NCBI RefSeq assembly: GCF_052180245.1
Contig: NZ_CP197474.1
Location: 992,001 to 1,056,000 of the forward strand
From: Parapusillimonas sp013416435
GTDB taxonomy: Bacteria > Pseudomonadota > Gammaproteobacteria > Burkholderiales > Burkholderiaceae_B
Length of the DNA: 64,000 bases
Direction of reading: 5' to 3'
In this document: in pieces, positions 16,332 through 25,239 of the stretch
How the letters are laid out: each line of letters begins with the position of its first letter
Numbering within the stretch: the first letter of the stretch is position 1
Position numbers and translations under genes: made by a program
The notes under the pieces: generated by a model
The model's input: only the letters and a program-made list of their open reading frames with translations
What the model was told of the DNA's origin: nothing
Databases searched by the model: none

Positions 16332-16661
16332 TCATCGACGCCGCCGATCGTGCCTGTCGTACGATCGGCGGTGGTCCCGGCCGGAATTCCAGGACGATCT
16401 ATTATCGTTCCGGTTCCAGCTTCGCGAACGGCGATGGTCGCGGTCTTCGGTCAGCACATTGCCCAGCAGACCGCCCGCGGCCGCGCCTCCCAGCGTGAAC
16501 CACGGATCTCCTCGCGAGACGATGGCGCCGGTCGCGGCGCCAAGTCCCGCACCCAGCATGGTGTTGCTGGACTTTCTGTCGTAATGGGCGGCGCAGCCCG
16601 CCAGGCTCAAGGCTGTCAAGCCGACGACGGCAATTTTTCCGAAGCGGTGCATAAGCGTCAT
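16332..16661 (-). CDS. Glycine-zipper lipoprotein
   Basis: 109 residues starting MTLMHRFGKIAVVGLTALSL and a lipobox LAGC (Cys about 23). A glycine-zipper helix follows (MLGAGLGAATGAIV and GGAAAGGLLGNVL), then a highly basic, Asp/Arg/Ser-rich tail that ends HDRRRR. AGGAG lies six bases before ATG 16661. OsmB-like and YMGG-type lipoproteins share this layout and are outer-membrane or stress-linked. The gene is convergent with terC, 6 bp apart. Function beyond the fold is unknown. Confidence 0.75.
   Translation of the reverse strand: MTLMHRFGKIAVVGLTALSLAGCAAHYDRKSSNTMLGAGLGAATGAIVSRGDPWFTLGGAAAGGLLGNVLTEDRDHRRSRSWNRNDNRSSWNSGRDHRRSYDRHDRRRR
16341..16371. other. Inverted repeat at the convergent terC/lipoprotein ends
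   Basis: CCGCCGATCGT (16341-16351) pairs perfectly with ACGATCGGCGG (16361-16371) around a nine-base loop. No T run follows on either strand, so a Rho-independent terminator is not certain. It lies within the last codons of the lipoprotein gene and could protect or end either transcript. Confidence 0.4.
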
Positions 16662-16849
16662 GGCGCACTCCTGTTGCTTGATGATGGCTTCAGATTAGGC
16701 GTCGGGCATCCGCTCTTCAAGCGCTGATCGCCGTTTTGCAGCGTGCTGAAATAATTGACGCGCCCAAGCTCCCGTTCGTAACAGTTCTGAATTGGTTGTG
16801 ACGCCACCGCGTTACAATGAACCATGGTTTGCACAGCGGGCGTCAAAAA

Positions 16850-18088
16850 ATGAATACTTCAAGAGGCCTCGCTGCTTCTCCGGCAGTCGGACCCAAAAGC
16901 ATCGTCGCCCAGGTTGTCCTGGGGCTCTGCCTGATGCTCATCGCCTTCAATCTGCGCCCCTTGTTCGCGAGCCTGTCGGTATTGCTGCCCGAAATCCAGC
17001 GGTACACGGGCCTGTCGTCCTCGGCAGCGGGTTATCTGACCACGCTGCCGGTGCTTTGCCTCGGTATTTTCGCGCCTTTGGCGCCCCGGCTCTCCGCCCG
17101 CCTGGGGCCGGAACGGACATTGCTGGCGATGCTGTTCATCTTGATGCTGGGTACAGCCTTGAGAGGCGTGGGCAGTGTTCCCATGCTGTTCCTGGGCTCG
17201 GCGCTGGGCGGGGCGGCAATCGCGACCGGCAATGTGTTGCTGCCTAGCGTCGTGAAACGCGACTTCCCGCAGCGTGCGGGCCTGATGACGGGATTGTTCA
17301 CCATGGCGCTATGCGGCGGCGCCGCCGTGGCTGCCGCGACGACCTTGCCCTTGGCCGCGCGCTTCGGTGATTCCTGGGCAGCGGGGCTTGCGGCATGGGC
17401 GATACCGGCCGGGTTGGTGTGCCTGATATGGGCGCCGCTGGCGCTGCGTACGATGCCCGCCGCCGGTCATGCACGCAAGAGCGTTCGCGGGCTTTGGCAA
17501 GATGCACTGGCCTGGCAAGTCACTTTCTTCATGGGGTTGCAGTCAGCACTGGCCTACTGTGTGCTGGGCTGGATGGCGCCCATGCTGCGTGCTCGCGGCC
17601 TGGGCGGTGTCGAGGCGGGGCTGGTGCTGTCCGTCTCCATCATGGTGCAGGTGGTGACCTGCCTGCTGGTACCCGCGCTGGCGATGCGCTTCCGCGATCA
17701 GCGCATCGTGAACGCGGTGCTGGGCCTGACGGCCGGCTTCGCGCTGACGGGCATGCTGATCGCGCCGATCTCCACGGTATGGGCCTGGGCGGTCTTGCAG
17801 GGCATAGGACAAGGCGGCTTGTTCGCCATGGCCATGACCGTCATTGTGCTGCGCTCGCCCGATTCCGTCGTGGCGGCGCATTTGTCGGGCATGGCGCAGG
17901 CGGTGGGCTACGTGCTGGCCGCTTTCGCACCGTTGCTGGTGGGCATCCTGCACAGCCTGACAGGAAGCTATGACGCAAGCGCGTGGCTGTTTGCCTTCGT
18001 TGCGCTCGCCGCCGCGCTCAGTGGATGGGGCGCCGGACGATCGCAGCATGTGCAAGCCCGGGCGGAATCCGTCAACGCAAAAAGGTAG
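16850..18088 (+). CDS. MFS transporter, CynX/NimT (cyanate/nitroimidazole) type
   Basis: About 412 residues and 12 hydrophobic segments. The start region LIAFNLRPLFASLSVLLPEIQ is characteristic of the CynX/YycB/NimT branch. It is followed by LTTLPVLCLGIFAPLAPRLSARLGPERTL, a loop with the MFS motif-A-like arginines. ATG 16817 gives an 11-residue extension, but TACAAT at 16813-16818 may be a -10 box, which would put that codon outside the message; neither start has a clear ribosome binding site. It probably exports a small organic compound; substrate unknown. It stands alone on its strand between an inward lipoprotein gene and a TSUP gene. Confidence 0.85.
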   Translation: MNTSRGLAASPAVGPKSIVAQVVLGLCLMLIAFNLRPLFASLSVLLPEIQRYTGLSSSAAGYLTTLPVLCLGIFAPLAPRLSARLGPERTLLAMLFILMLGTALRGVGSVPMLFLGSALGGAAIATGNVLLPSVVKRDFPQRAGLMTGLFTMALCGGAAVAAATTLPLAARFGDSWAAGLAAWAIPAGLVCLIWAPLALRTMPAAGHARKSVRGLWQDALAWQVTFFMGLQSALAYCVLGWMAPMLRARGLGGVEAGLVLSVSIMVQVVTCLLVPALAMRFRDQRIVNAVLGLTAGFALTGMLIAPISTVWAWAVLQGIGQGGLFAMAMTVIVLRSPDSVVAAHLSGMAQAVGYVLAAFAPLLVGILHSLTGSYDASAWLFAFVALAAALSGWGAGRSQHVQARAESVNAKR

Positions 18089-18273
18089 GCGGACAAGACT
18101 CTGTCGGGCCGATTAACCGGTATGCTAACGACCGACGATCGCAATTTCCATCGTCATGCAGCAGGTCTTCGGGTTACCGGCGCGGCAGACGCCATCGGCG
18201 TTCAGCGGTGAAGAAGTGGCGGCTCGCCTGCGTGCATGGCTATTGATCCCTCTGTTAGATAGCAAGGCGGTGC

Positions 18274-19038
18274 ATGCTTCCTGATATTTTCTTGTTGGTT
18301 TGTTTTGTCGTGATCATGTTCGTGGCCGTGTATTTTCACACGGTCACCGGTTTCGGGGTTGCCATGATCGTCATGGCTCTGGCCAGCGGCATGGGTATCG
18401 CTTCGGTGGCGGCGCTCGCGTCCATCATCAGCCTGATCACCCTGGTGAACAGTGCGATGGCATTGCGCGGCGACCTGCATCATATCAATTGGCGAATTGC
18501 GACCGGAATGATCGTCAGCATCCTGCCGGCCAGCGTGCTGGGCGTGATCGTTTTGAACTACCTGAGCAGCACGGCGGCCGACGCGGTGCAAATCCTGTTG
18601 GGACTGGTCATCGTCTATGGCGGGATCAGCTTCGCGTTCAGGCCCCATGTGCTCGAACGGGTATCAGGTCTGGCCAGCTTCATGGCTTATGGCTTCGTCG
18701 GAGGATTCATCGGCGGCATGTTCGGCATTCCCGGTCCGCCCCTTATCTTCCAGTTCTATCGTCAGCCCATGTCGCTCCCGCAGATCCGCAGCTTCCTGAT
18801 CCTGATCAACGCGGTCGTGGCGGGATCGCGCACTCTGTTCGTTGGCGCCCAGGGGCAACTGGATGCGAACATATGGACGCTGAGCGCCATTTGCCTGCCC
18901 GTGGTGGCGGTCGCGACCTGGGCGGGGCGGCGCTATCCGCCGCCGCTCGCCCCGCAAACTATGCGCCGCATCGCCTTCGCCGTTTTGTTCCTGATGGGCG
19001 TGGGGCTCATCGTACCCGTCGTGCCGGCATATCTGTAG
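18274..19038 (+). CDS. TSUP (TauE/SafE) family permease
   Basis: 254 residues with about seven to eight membrane helices arranged in two halves. HTVTGFGVAMIVMALASGM in the first half and the GFIGGMFGIPGPPLIFQFY segment in the second are the duplicated TauE/SafE signature (the MFGIxGPP motif). The family moves sulfonates, sulfite or organic anions. Nothing adjacent indicates the substrate: the gene lies 185 bp after the MFS gene and is followed directly by repeats. Confidence 0.85.
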   Translation: MLPDIFLLVCFVVIMFVAVYFHTVTGFGVAMIVMALASGMGIASVAALASIISLITLVNSAMALRGDLHHINWRIATGMIVSILPASVLGVIVLNYLSSTAADAVQILLGLVIVYGGISFAFRPHVLERVSGLASFMAYGFVGGFIGGMFGIPGPPLIFQFYRQPMSLPQIRSFLILINAVVAGSRTLFVGAQGQLDANIWTLSAICLPVVAVATWAGRRYPPPLAPQTMRRIAFAVLFLMGVGLIVPVVPAYL

Positions 19039-19040
19039 CA

Positions 19041-19163
19041 GGGGACAGACCCCGCACGGGGTCTGTCCCCCCTGTCTGTTGGGGTCGGACCCCGTGCGGG
19101 GTCCGCATCATGCAGGCGCGCCTTGATAAACGAGGGGTCAGACCCCATATGGGGTCTGACCCC
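19041..19163. repeat. Palindromic repeat cluster, two full copies and one truncated
   Basis: Copies at 19041-19070 (arms GGGGACAGACCCC and GGGGTCTGTCCCC, compensated), 19081 to about 19106 (right arm cut after GGGGTCCG) and 19134-19163. They end 14 bp before the OxyR site of ahpC. Confidence 0.9.
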
Positions 19164-19176
19164 GTGCAGCTCGATA

Positions 19177-19242
19177 ATAGCCAAAGTCTATTGAATCAAT
19201 AATATTAATCAATTTTACAAATCAATAGGGGCGGCCTATACT
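19177..19242 (+). promoter_or_regulatory. OxyR-type site and promoter of ahpC
   Basis: ATAG (19177-19180), CTAT (19188-19191), ATAA (19199-19202) and CAAT (19210-19213) are each separated by exactly 7 bp, the spacing of the four-element OxyR operator (ATAG-N7-CTAT-N7-ATAG-N7-CTAT). It abuts a -35 box TTTACA (19214-19219), and TATACT (19237-19242) follows after 17 bp. This is the classic position for oxidised OxyR to recruit RNA polymerase. Confidence 0.85.
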
Positions 19243-19296
19243 CTTTCTGTGTTCGGGTGATCCACGAACTTTTTTTGACTAACTAGAGGAAACGCT

Positions 19297-19860
19297 ATGT
19301 CTCTGATCAACACCAAAATCAAACCGTTTAAAGCAACTGCCTTCCATAACGGCAAGTTTGTTGAAGTCAGCGATGAATCCATCGCAGGAAAATGGTCGGT
19401 CTTCGTTTTCTACCCCGCCGATTTTACTTTTGTTTGCCCCACCGAACTGGAAGACCTGGCCGAGCAATACGCTGAATTCCAGAAGCTGGGCGTTGAAATC
19501 TACAGCGTTTCGACCGACACCCATTTTGCCCACAAAGCATGGCATGACACTTCCGAGGCAATCGGCAAGGTCACCTACCCCATGATCGGCGACCCGACCC
19601 AAACCTTGTCCCGCAACTTCGAAGTTCTGATCGAAGAAGAAGGCATTGCCCTGCGCGGTACGTTTGTCGTGAACCCGGAAGGCGAAATCAAGGTCATGGA
19701 AGTGCACGACAACGGCATCGGCCGCGTTGCTTCCGAACTGCTGCGCAAAGTGAAGGCAGCTCAGTACATTGCTGCGCACCCCGGTGAAGTTTGCCCCGCC
19801 AAGTGGGAAGAAGGCGCCAAGACGCTGACGCCGTCGCTTGACCTGGTCGGCAAGATCTAA
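19297..19860 (+). CDS. ahpC: Alkyl hydroperoxide reductase subunit C (2-Cys peroxiredoxin)
   Basis: 187 residues, the usual AhpC length. The peroxidatic Cys lies in FTFVCPTELEDL (about residue 47) and the resolving Cys in GEVCPAKWEEG (about 166). It reduces hydrogen peroxide, organic hydroperoxides and peroxynitrite in the cytoplasm, being recycled by AhpF. AGAGGAAACGCT precedes ATG 19297. Transcription should start at the OxyR promoter upstream. Codon use is less GC-biased than in neighbours, as expected of a highly expressed gene. Confidence 0.97.
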   Translation: MSLINTKIKPFKATAFHNGKFVEVSDESIAGKWSVFVFYPADFTFVCPTELEDLAEQYAEFQKLGVEIYSVSTDTHFAHKAWHDTSEAIGKVTYPMIGDPTQTLSRNFEVLIEEEGIALRGTFVVNPEGEIKVMEVHDNGIGRVASELLRKVKAAQYIAAHPGEVCPAKWEEGAKTLTPSLDLVGKI

Positions 19861-19899
19861 GCATTTACCGGCTGCGATAAGCAGGTAGCCCAGACGTCC

Positions 19900-19930
19900 G
19901 CCGCGCAAGAGTCAAGAGCGCTTGCGCGGC
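19900..19930 (+). promoter_or_regulatory. Intercistronic stem-loop between ahpC and ahpF
   Basis: GCCGCGCAAG (19900-19909) pairs perfectly with CTTGCGCGGC (19921-19930) around an 11-base loop. No T run follows, so it is more likely a message-stabilising or partial-termination structure that keeps AhpC in excess over AhpF. Confidence 0.55.
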
Positions 19931-19967
19931 TCCCCAAACATCCTCTTATCATGAAGGTAGATACGCT

Positions 19968-21569
19968 ATGTTAGACGCAAATCTCAAAACTCAGTTGAAA
20001 TCCTACATGGGAATGATTTCCCAGCCGATCGAAATCAATGCCTGCCTGGACGGCGGCGCCAAGTCGCGCGAACTGCGCGAACTGCTGCAGGAAATCGAAC
20101 TGATGTCGGACAAGATTTCGTTCGTCGAACACAGCGACAGCGCCCAGCGCAAGCCTTCATTCAGCATCAACCGCGTCGGCACCGATATCAGCGTGACGTT
20201 CGCCGGCATTCCCATGGGCCACGAATTCACATCGCTGGTTCTGGCGCTGCTGCAGGTTGGCGGCCATCCCATCAAGCTGGATGAATCGGTCATCGAACAG
20301 ATCCGCAATCTCGATGGCGACTACAAATTTGAAACCTATTTCTCTCTGTCCTGCCAGAATTGTCCGGATGTCGTTCAGGCGCTGAACGTGATGTCCATCA
20401 TCAATCCGCGCATCCAGCATGTCGCGATCGATGGCGCACTCTATCAGGACGAGGTCGAAGCCCGTCAGATCATGTCAGTGCCGACCATGTACCTCAATGG
20501 CGAAGTCTTCGGCCAGGGCAGGTCCAGCGTCGAAGAAATCCTTGCCAGGCTGGACACCGGCGCAGCAGGCCGCAAGGCGGAAGAACTCAGCGCGCGCGAG
20601 CCGTACGATGTGCTCATCGTCGGCGGCGGCCCGGCGGGCGCCGCGGCGGCTGTCTATGCGGCGCGCAAGGGCATCCGCACCGGCGTCGTGGCCGAGCGTT
20701 TCGGCGGCCAGGTGCTCGACACCATGGCGATCGAGAACTTCATCTCCGTGAAAGAGACCGAAGGCCCCAAGTTCGCCGCCGCACTGGAAGACCATGTCCG
20801 CGCCTACGATGTCGACATCATGAATCTGCAGCAGGCAAGCCGCCTGGTTGCCGGCGACAAGATGGTCGAAGTGCAATTGGCCAATGGCGGCGTGCTGAAA
20901 GGCAAGACCGTCATCCTGGCGACGGGCGCACGCTGGCGCGAAGTCAATGTGCCCGGCGAACGTGAATACCGCAACAACGGTGTCGCGTACTGCCCGCACT
21001 GCGACGGCCCGCTGTTCAAGGGCAAGAGCGTTGCCGTCATCGGCGGCGGTAACTCGGGCGTCGAAGCCGCGATCGACCTGGCCGGCCTGGTCAAGCACGT
21101 TACGCTCATCGAGTTCAGCGATGTCCTGCGCGCCGACGCCGTGCTGCAACGCAAACTGAAGAGCCTGCCCAACGTGACCATCATCATGTCGGCGCAGACC
21201 ACCGAAATCCATGGCGACGGCAAGAAAGTCAACGGGCTGTCGTACAAGGACCGAATCAGTGGCGACATCGTCAAGGTCGATCTTGAAGGGGTGTTCGTGC
21301 AGATCGGCCTGGTACCCAACACGGAATGGCTCAAGGATACCGTCGCCCTGTCCCGCCATGGCGAGATCGAAGTCGACGCGCGCGGCCAGACCTCCGTGCC
21401 GGGTGTATTCGCCGCGGGCGATTGCACCACGACACCGTACAAGCAGATCGTCATCTCGGCAGGCGATGGCGCCAAGGCGGCTCTGAGCGCGTTCGATCAC
21501 CTCATCCGCAGCTCGGTCGCGGATCAGGAAGACGCGCCGGCCAAGGCCGAGTCCGTCGTCGCGGCCTGA
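19968..21569 (+). CDS. ahpF: Alkyl hydroperoxide reductase subunit F
   Basis: 533 residues. The N-terminal double-thioredoxin domain has the redox pair SCQNCPDVVQALN (about residues 126-138). A flavoprotein part follows with the FAD motif VLIVGGGPAGAAAAVYAARKG (Gly-rich, about 215-235), the second CxxC in AYCPHCDGPLFKG and the NADH-binding VAVIGGGNSG. It passes electrons from NADH through FAD and the disulphides to AhpC. It begins 107 bp after ahpC with a stem-loop between and shares the OxyR promoter. Confidence 0.97.
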   Translation: MLDANLKTQLKSYMGMISQPIEINACLDGGAKSRELRELLQEIELMSDKISFVEHSDSAQRKPSFSINRVGTDISVTFAGIPMGHEFTSLVLALLQVGGHPIKLDESVIEQIRNLDGDYKFETYFSLSCQNCPDVVQALNVMSIINPRIQHVAIDGALYQDEVEARQIMSVPTMYLNGEVFGQGRSSVEEILARLDTGAAGRKAEELSAREPYDVLIVGGGPAGAAAAVYAARKGIRTGVVAERFGGQVLDTMAIENFISVKETEGPKFAAALEDHVRAYDVDIMNLQQASRLVAGDKMVEVQLANGGVLKGKTVILATGARWREVNVPGEREYRNNGVAYCPHCDGPLFKGKSVAVIGGGNSGVEAAIDLAGLVKHVTLIEFSDVLRADAVLQRKLKSLPNVTIIMSAQTTEIHGDGKKVNGLSYKDRISGDIVKVDLEGVFVQIGLVPNTEWLKDTVALSRHGEIEVDARGQTSVPGVFAAGDCTTTPYKQIVISAGDGAKAALSAFDHLIRSSVADQEDAPAKAESVVAA

Positions 21570-21575
21570 GATCCT

Positions 21576-21661
21576 GGGGTAGGACCCCGTACGGGGTCCG
21601 ACCCCTTTTTCTTTAAAGCCATCGGCTCTGCGGGGTCAGACCCCATCCGGGGTCTGACCCC
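21576..21661. repeat. Palindromic repeat, two copies
   Basis: Copies at 21576-21605 (arms GGGGTAGGACCCC and GGGGTCCGACCCC, one mispair) and 21632-21661, starting 6 bp after the ahpF stop. Confidence 0.9.
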
Positions 21662-21827
21662 TGAGCCCTCTAGTCCCAGCACTTGCCGGCAGACCTCCAG
21701 CCAGGTCTGGGCGGCATGCCCATGATCAATGGCATCGGTGGCTCGGGCGACACCGGCGCCATGCGTCCCTGAGCCCAGGGTCGCTACAATCCTGTTGTTT
21801 AACAATGACAGAAGGAGCATGGCAACA

Positions 21828-22811
21828 ATGGCTGGGAAAATCAGAATCGGCATAGCCGGATACGGCAATCTGGGGCGTGGCGTGGAATCCGCGATTGCGC
21901 AAAGCCACGATATGGAACTGGTCGCGGTATTCACCCGGCGCGCGCCCGAAGCCGTGAAGACGCTCGGCGGGGTGGCGGTGCATGCGCTGGACGACATCAC
22001 GCGTTTCCAGGGCCGGATCGATGTACTTATCCTTTGCGGCGGGTCCAAGAATGACCTGCCCGAGCAAGGCCCCGCGCTGGCAGCCCTGTTCAACACCGTG
22101 GACAGTTTCGATACGCATGCGAAGATTCCCGAGTATTTCGAAGCAGTCAACCGGTCTGCGGAACCGGCCGGAAATGTCGCCCTGATTTCGGTAGGCTGGG
22201 ATCCGGGCCTGTTTTCCCTGAATCGCCTGTTCGGAGAAGCCATTCTTCCTGAGGGCGCCAGCTACACCTTCTGGGGCAAGGGGCTCAGCCAGGGGCATTC
22301 CGACGCCGTCCGGCGCGTCGCAGGGGTGAAAGGCGCCGTGCAATACACGGTGCCCGTCGAAGAGGCGGTTGCGCGCGTGCGCAGCGGAACCGCGCCGACG
22401 CTCGCCACCCGCGAGAAGCACACGCGGGAGTGCTATGTCGTGCTGGAAGAGGGCGCGGATGCAGCCCAGGTGGAGCAAGCCATCGTGACCATGCCGGACT
22501 ATTTCGCCGATTACGACACGACCGTCACTTTCATCACGGCTGAAGAGCTCGCGCGCGATCATGGCGCCATGCCTCACGGCGGTTTCGTGATACGTAGCGG
22601 CACAACGGGGCAGGGCAGCAAGCAGGTCATGGAGTATTCGCTCACGCTGGAAAGCAATCCCGAGTTCACCTCCAGTGTCCTGGTCGCCTACGCGCGTGCC
22701 GCCCATCGCATGAACCAGCAGGGCGTCGCCGGCGCTCGCACGGTGTTCGACGTGCCTCCCGGCCTGCTGTCGCCGAAGTCCCCAGCGCAATTGCGCAAGG
22801 AAATGCTCTAA
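21828..22811 (+). CDS. ddh: meso-Diaminopimelate dehydrogenase
   Basis: Start at ATG 21828, ten bases after AAGGAG; ATG 21819 is only one base away from that site. The 327-residue product opens with a Rossmann motif (IRIGIAGYGNLGRGVESAI). It then shows VFTRR, CGGSKNDLPEQGP, SFDTHAKIPEYF, ISVGWDPGLFSLNR and TFWGKGLSQGHSDAVRR, all matching NADP-dependent DAP dehydrogenase (EC 1.4.1.16). The enzyme makes meso-diaminopimelate from tetrahydrodipicolinate and ammonia in one step, bypassing the succinylase branch. It is monocistronic between two repeats and an AsmA gene. Confidence 0.9.
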   Translation: MAGKIRIGIAGYGNLGRGVESAIAQSHDMELVAVFTRRAPEAVKTLGGVAVHALDDITRFQGRIDVLILCGGSKNDLPEQGPALAALFNTVDSFDTHAKIPEYFEAVNRSAEPAGNVALISVGWDPGLFSLNRLFGEAILPEGASYTFWGKGLSQGHSDAVRRVAGVKGAVQYTVPVEEAVARVRSGTAPTLATREKHTRECYVVLEEGADAAQVEQAIVTMPDYFADYDTTVTFITAEELARDHGAMPHGGFVIRSGTTGQGSKQVMEYSLTLESNPEFTSSVLVAYARAAHRMNQQGVAGARTVFDVPPGLLSPKSPAQLRKEML

Positions 22812-22923
22812 GTCAATTTGTAGCGTTTGGTCCTATCCTGTTGCATGATCGGCGTCCAGCCCTTCTACAATGACCTGACATTGTTGACCTTCGCTCGCAT
22901 TGCGGCGGGGACTGGGAGCGATC

Positions 22924-25041
22924 ATGCCGCGCTACGTCAGAATTCTCTTATGGTCTTGCCTGGGGTTGCTGCTGGCATTAGCCATTGTCGTGGCATTGCT
23001 GGCGACCATGAATTGGAATATGGCACGCCCATGGGTAAGCCAGCGCATCTCTCAGGTAATCCATCGTCCCGTCGAGATCAGGGGCGATCTGGACGTCGAT
23101 TGGCTGCGTCCGCGCAAGGAGTCTGAAGGGCCGCGCTGGTTGCCCTGGCCGCAGATCACCGCGAATCAGGTCGTGGTCGGCAACCCGGCCTGGGCGGACG
23201 AGGGCAAGACCATGGCGGAGGCGTCGCGCCTTATCGCCACGATAGATTCCGGCGCTCTTTTCCATCGTGTCTTCCGACTGAGCAGCCTGCACATCGAAGA
23301 TGCCTCCGTGCTGCTGGAGCGCAACGAGGGCGGAGCAGTGAACTGGACCTTGAGCGAAACCACGGAAGAGTCCAAGACACCCTCCAAATGGACATTCGAT
23401 CTGCAGTCCCTGTCCCTGACCAGTGTGCGGGCCCAGGTCATCGATGCGACCAAGGAGCTGGATTTCCAGACCGAGTTCGACAGCATCGCGGAGCCGGGCG
23501 CCGATGGCTATGGCCTGGAGTGGAAGGCCAAAGGCCGGTATCGCCAGGCCGAATTGACCGGCGAGGGAAAGTCGGGTGGTGTGCTGTCGTTGCGCGATGG
23601 GGCCAAGCCTTTTCCTCTGAAAGGCGAAGTCGGTGTCGGGACGACCACGATTGGCCTGGAGGGGTCGGTCACGCGACCCCAGTCGCTCGCCGCCCTGGAC
23701 GTGCGGCTCACTCTTGCGGGCGACACCATGGCGGATCTGCTTCCATTGCTGGGCATCGCCTTGCCGGAGACCCCTCCCTACGAGACCGAGGGGCGGCTGA
23801 TCGCCAAGCTCGATGGCGATGCAGACGTCTGGCGCTACGAGGAATTCAAGGGCCTGATGGGTAAAAGCGACTTGCGCGGCACGCTCGAGTACCATCGGCG
23901 CAAGCCCCGGCCGCTTCTTACCGGCCAGGTCGAATCCCGCTTGCTGCGCCTGCGTGACTTGGGTCCGCTCATCGGGCTTGAAACCAGCGGCGTGGAAAAG
24001 AAAGAGAAGAAAGCGTCCGATTTCAAGCAGCCCGCGGATAAGGCGCTGCCCGCCAAGCCTTTGAATACCGAATCATGGAAGGTCATGGATGCCGATGTGC
24101 AGTTCGCAGGCGAGAAGATTCTTCGCGATGAAGACTTGCCGCTGGACAACATCAAGGCCCACGTGGTGCTGAGCGACAGCGTTCTGTCGTTGAAACCTCT
24201 CAATTTCGGCTTCGCGGGCGGGACGCTGGCGAATAATCTCGTGCTCGACGGCCGCGACAAGCGCATCAAGGCCGACCTGTCCATACAGGCCCGTCATCTC
24301 AAGCTGAAACAATTGTTTCCCGGTGCGGAGCGGATGGACGCCAGTTTCGGCGAGCTGTTCGGCGATGCCAAGCTAAAGGGGCAGGGTGTATCCCTTGCAG
24401 AATTGCTCGGCAACTCGAATGGAGAGCTGCAGGCGGTTGCCAGCCGCGGCACCATCAGCCGTTTTCTGCTGGAAGCGGCCGGCCTGAACGTCGCCAATAT
24501 GGTGATGGTTCAGATCTTCGGTGACGAGCAAGTGGTCATGGACTGCCTGGCCAGCGATTTCGCCGTCGAGGACGGCGTGATGCGCACCAGGGTGTTCCGA
24601 TTGGAGACCGATGACGCGGTGGTCGACGTAGAGGGCCGGATCAACCTTGCCGAGGAGCGTCTGGACTTGCAGATCCGTCCGCAGAACAAGACGGTGCGCA
24701 TTTTTACGCTGCGGTCGCCGCTGTACGCGAGGGGCACGTTCAAGAATCCCGATGTCGGAGTGGAGAAAGGCCCGCTTGCCGCACGCGTGGGCGCAGCGGT
24801 CGCCTTGGGCGTCATCGCCACGCCGTTCGCCGCCATCCTGCCTTTATTGAACGTGGGTACGGACCAAAGCACAGGATGTTCTTCCTTCGCAAGCGCCAAA
24901 GGGGATACAGGCAAAGCGGCGCCCGCCAAGCAGGAGGCGGGCAAGGAAGAGCAACAGAGCAACAGAGAGCAGCAGATCGAACGCACCGACGATGCAGGAG
25001 AAAAGGACGAAGCGGGCTTCCCGAAGAACATCACGCCGTAA
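22924..25041 (+). CDS. AsmA-family envelope protein
   Basis: ATG 22924 after GGGAGCG gives 705 residues. A single N-terminal membrane helix (about residues 5-30) anchors a large periplasmic domain. Features typical of AsmA/YhdP-like proteins are RPVEIRGDLDVDWLRPRK near the N-terminus and a C-terminal repeat region with VEGRINLAEERLDLQIRPQNK (beta-strand tandem pattern). A short hydrophobic stretch (VGAAVALGVIATPFAAILPLL) precedes a charged Glu/Gln/Lys tail. The family bridges inner and outer membranes and is linked to phospholipid transport and outer-membrane assembly. Monocistronic. Confidence 0.85.
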   Translation: MPRYVRILLWSCLGLLLALAIVVALLATMNWNMARPWVSQRISQVIHRPVEIRGDLDVDWLRPRKESEGPRWLPWPQITANQVVVGNPAWADEGKTMAEASRLIATIDSGALFHRVFRLSSLHIEDASVLLERNEGGAVNWTLSETTEESKTPSKWTFDLQSLSLTSVRAQVIDATKELDFQTEFDSIAEPGADGYGLEWKAKGRYRQAELTGEGKSGGVLSLRDGAKPFPLKGEVGVGTTTIGLEGSVTRPQSLAALDVRLTLAGDTMADLLPLLGIALPETPPYETEGRLIAKLDGDADVWRYEEFKGLMGKSDLRGTLEYHRRKPRPLLTGQVESRLLRLRDLGPLIGLETSGVEKKEKKASDFKQPADKALPAKPLNTESWKVMDADVQFAGEKILRDEDLPLDNIKAHVVLSDSVLSLKPLNFGFAGGTLANNLVLDGRDKRIKADLSIQARHLKLKQLFPGAERMDASFGELFGDAKLKGQGVSLAELLGNSNGELQAVASRGTISRFLLEAAGLNVANMVMVQIFGDEQVVMDCLASDFAVEDGVMRTRVFRLETDDAVVDVEGRINLAEERLDLQIRPQNKTVRIFTLRSPLYARGTFKNPDVGVEKGPLAARVGAAVALGVIATPFAAILPLLNVGTDQSTGCSSFASAKGDTGKAAPAKQEAGKEEQQSNREQQIERTDDAGEKDEAGFPKNITP

Positions 25042-25055
25042 TCGGCGAAGGGCTC

Positions 25056-25239
25056 AGGGTCAGACCCACGTGCGAGGGTCAGACCCCGTACGGGGTCTGA
25101 CCCTGAGCCCTTAAGCACGCTTTTCGGGGTCGGATTCCGAATGGGATCCGGCCCTTTGACTTGACTGGGGGTCGGACCCCGTGCGGGGTCCGACCCCTTG
25201 ATTCGACCCGGGGTCAGACCCCGAATGGGGTCTGGCCCC
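25056..25239. repeat. Palindromic repeat cluster, four full copies plus an arm
   Basis: An arm at about 25056-25067 and copies at 25076-25103 (outer pair compensated A/T), 25126-25155 (degenerate), 25168-25197 (arms with G and C centres, compensated) and 25210-25239. The last three are read through by the MgtC frame on the minus strand. Confidence 0.9.
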
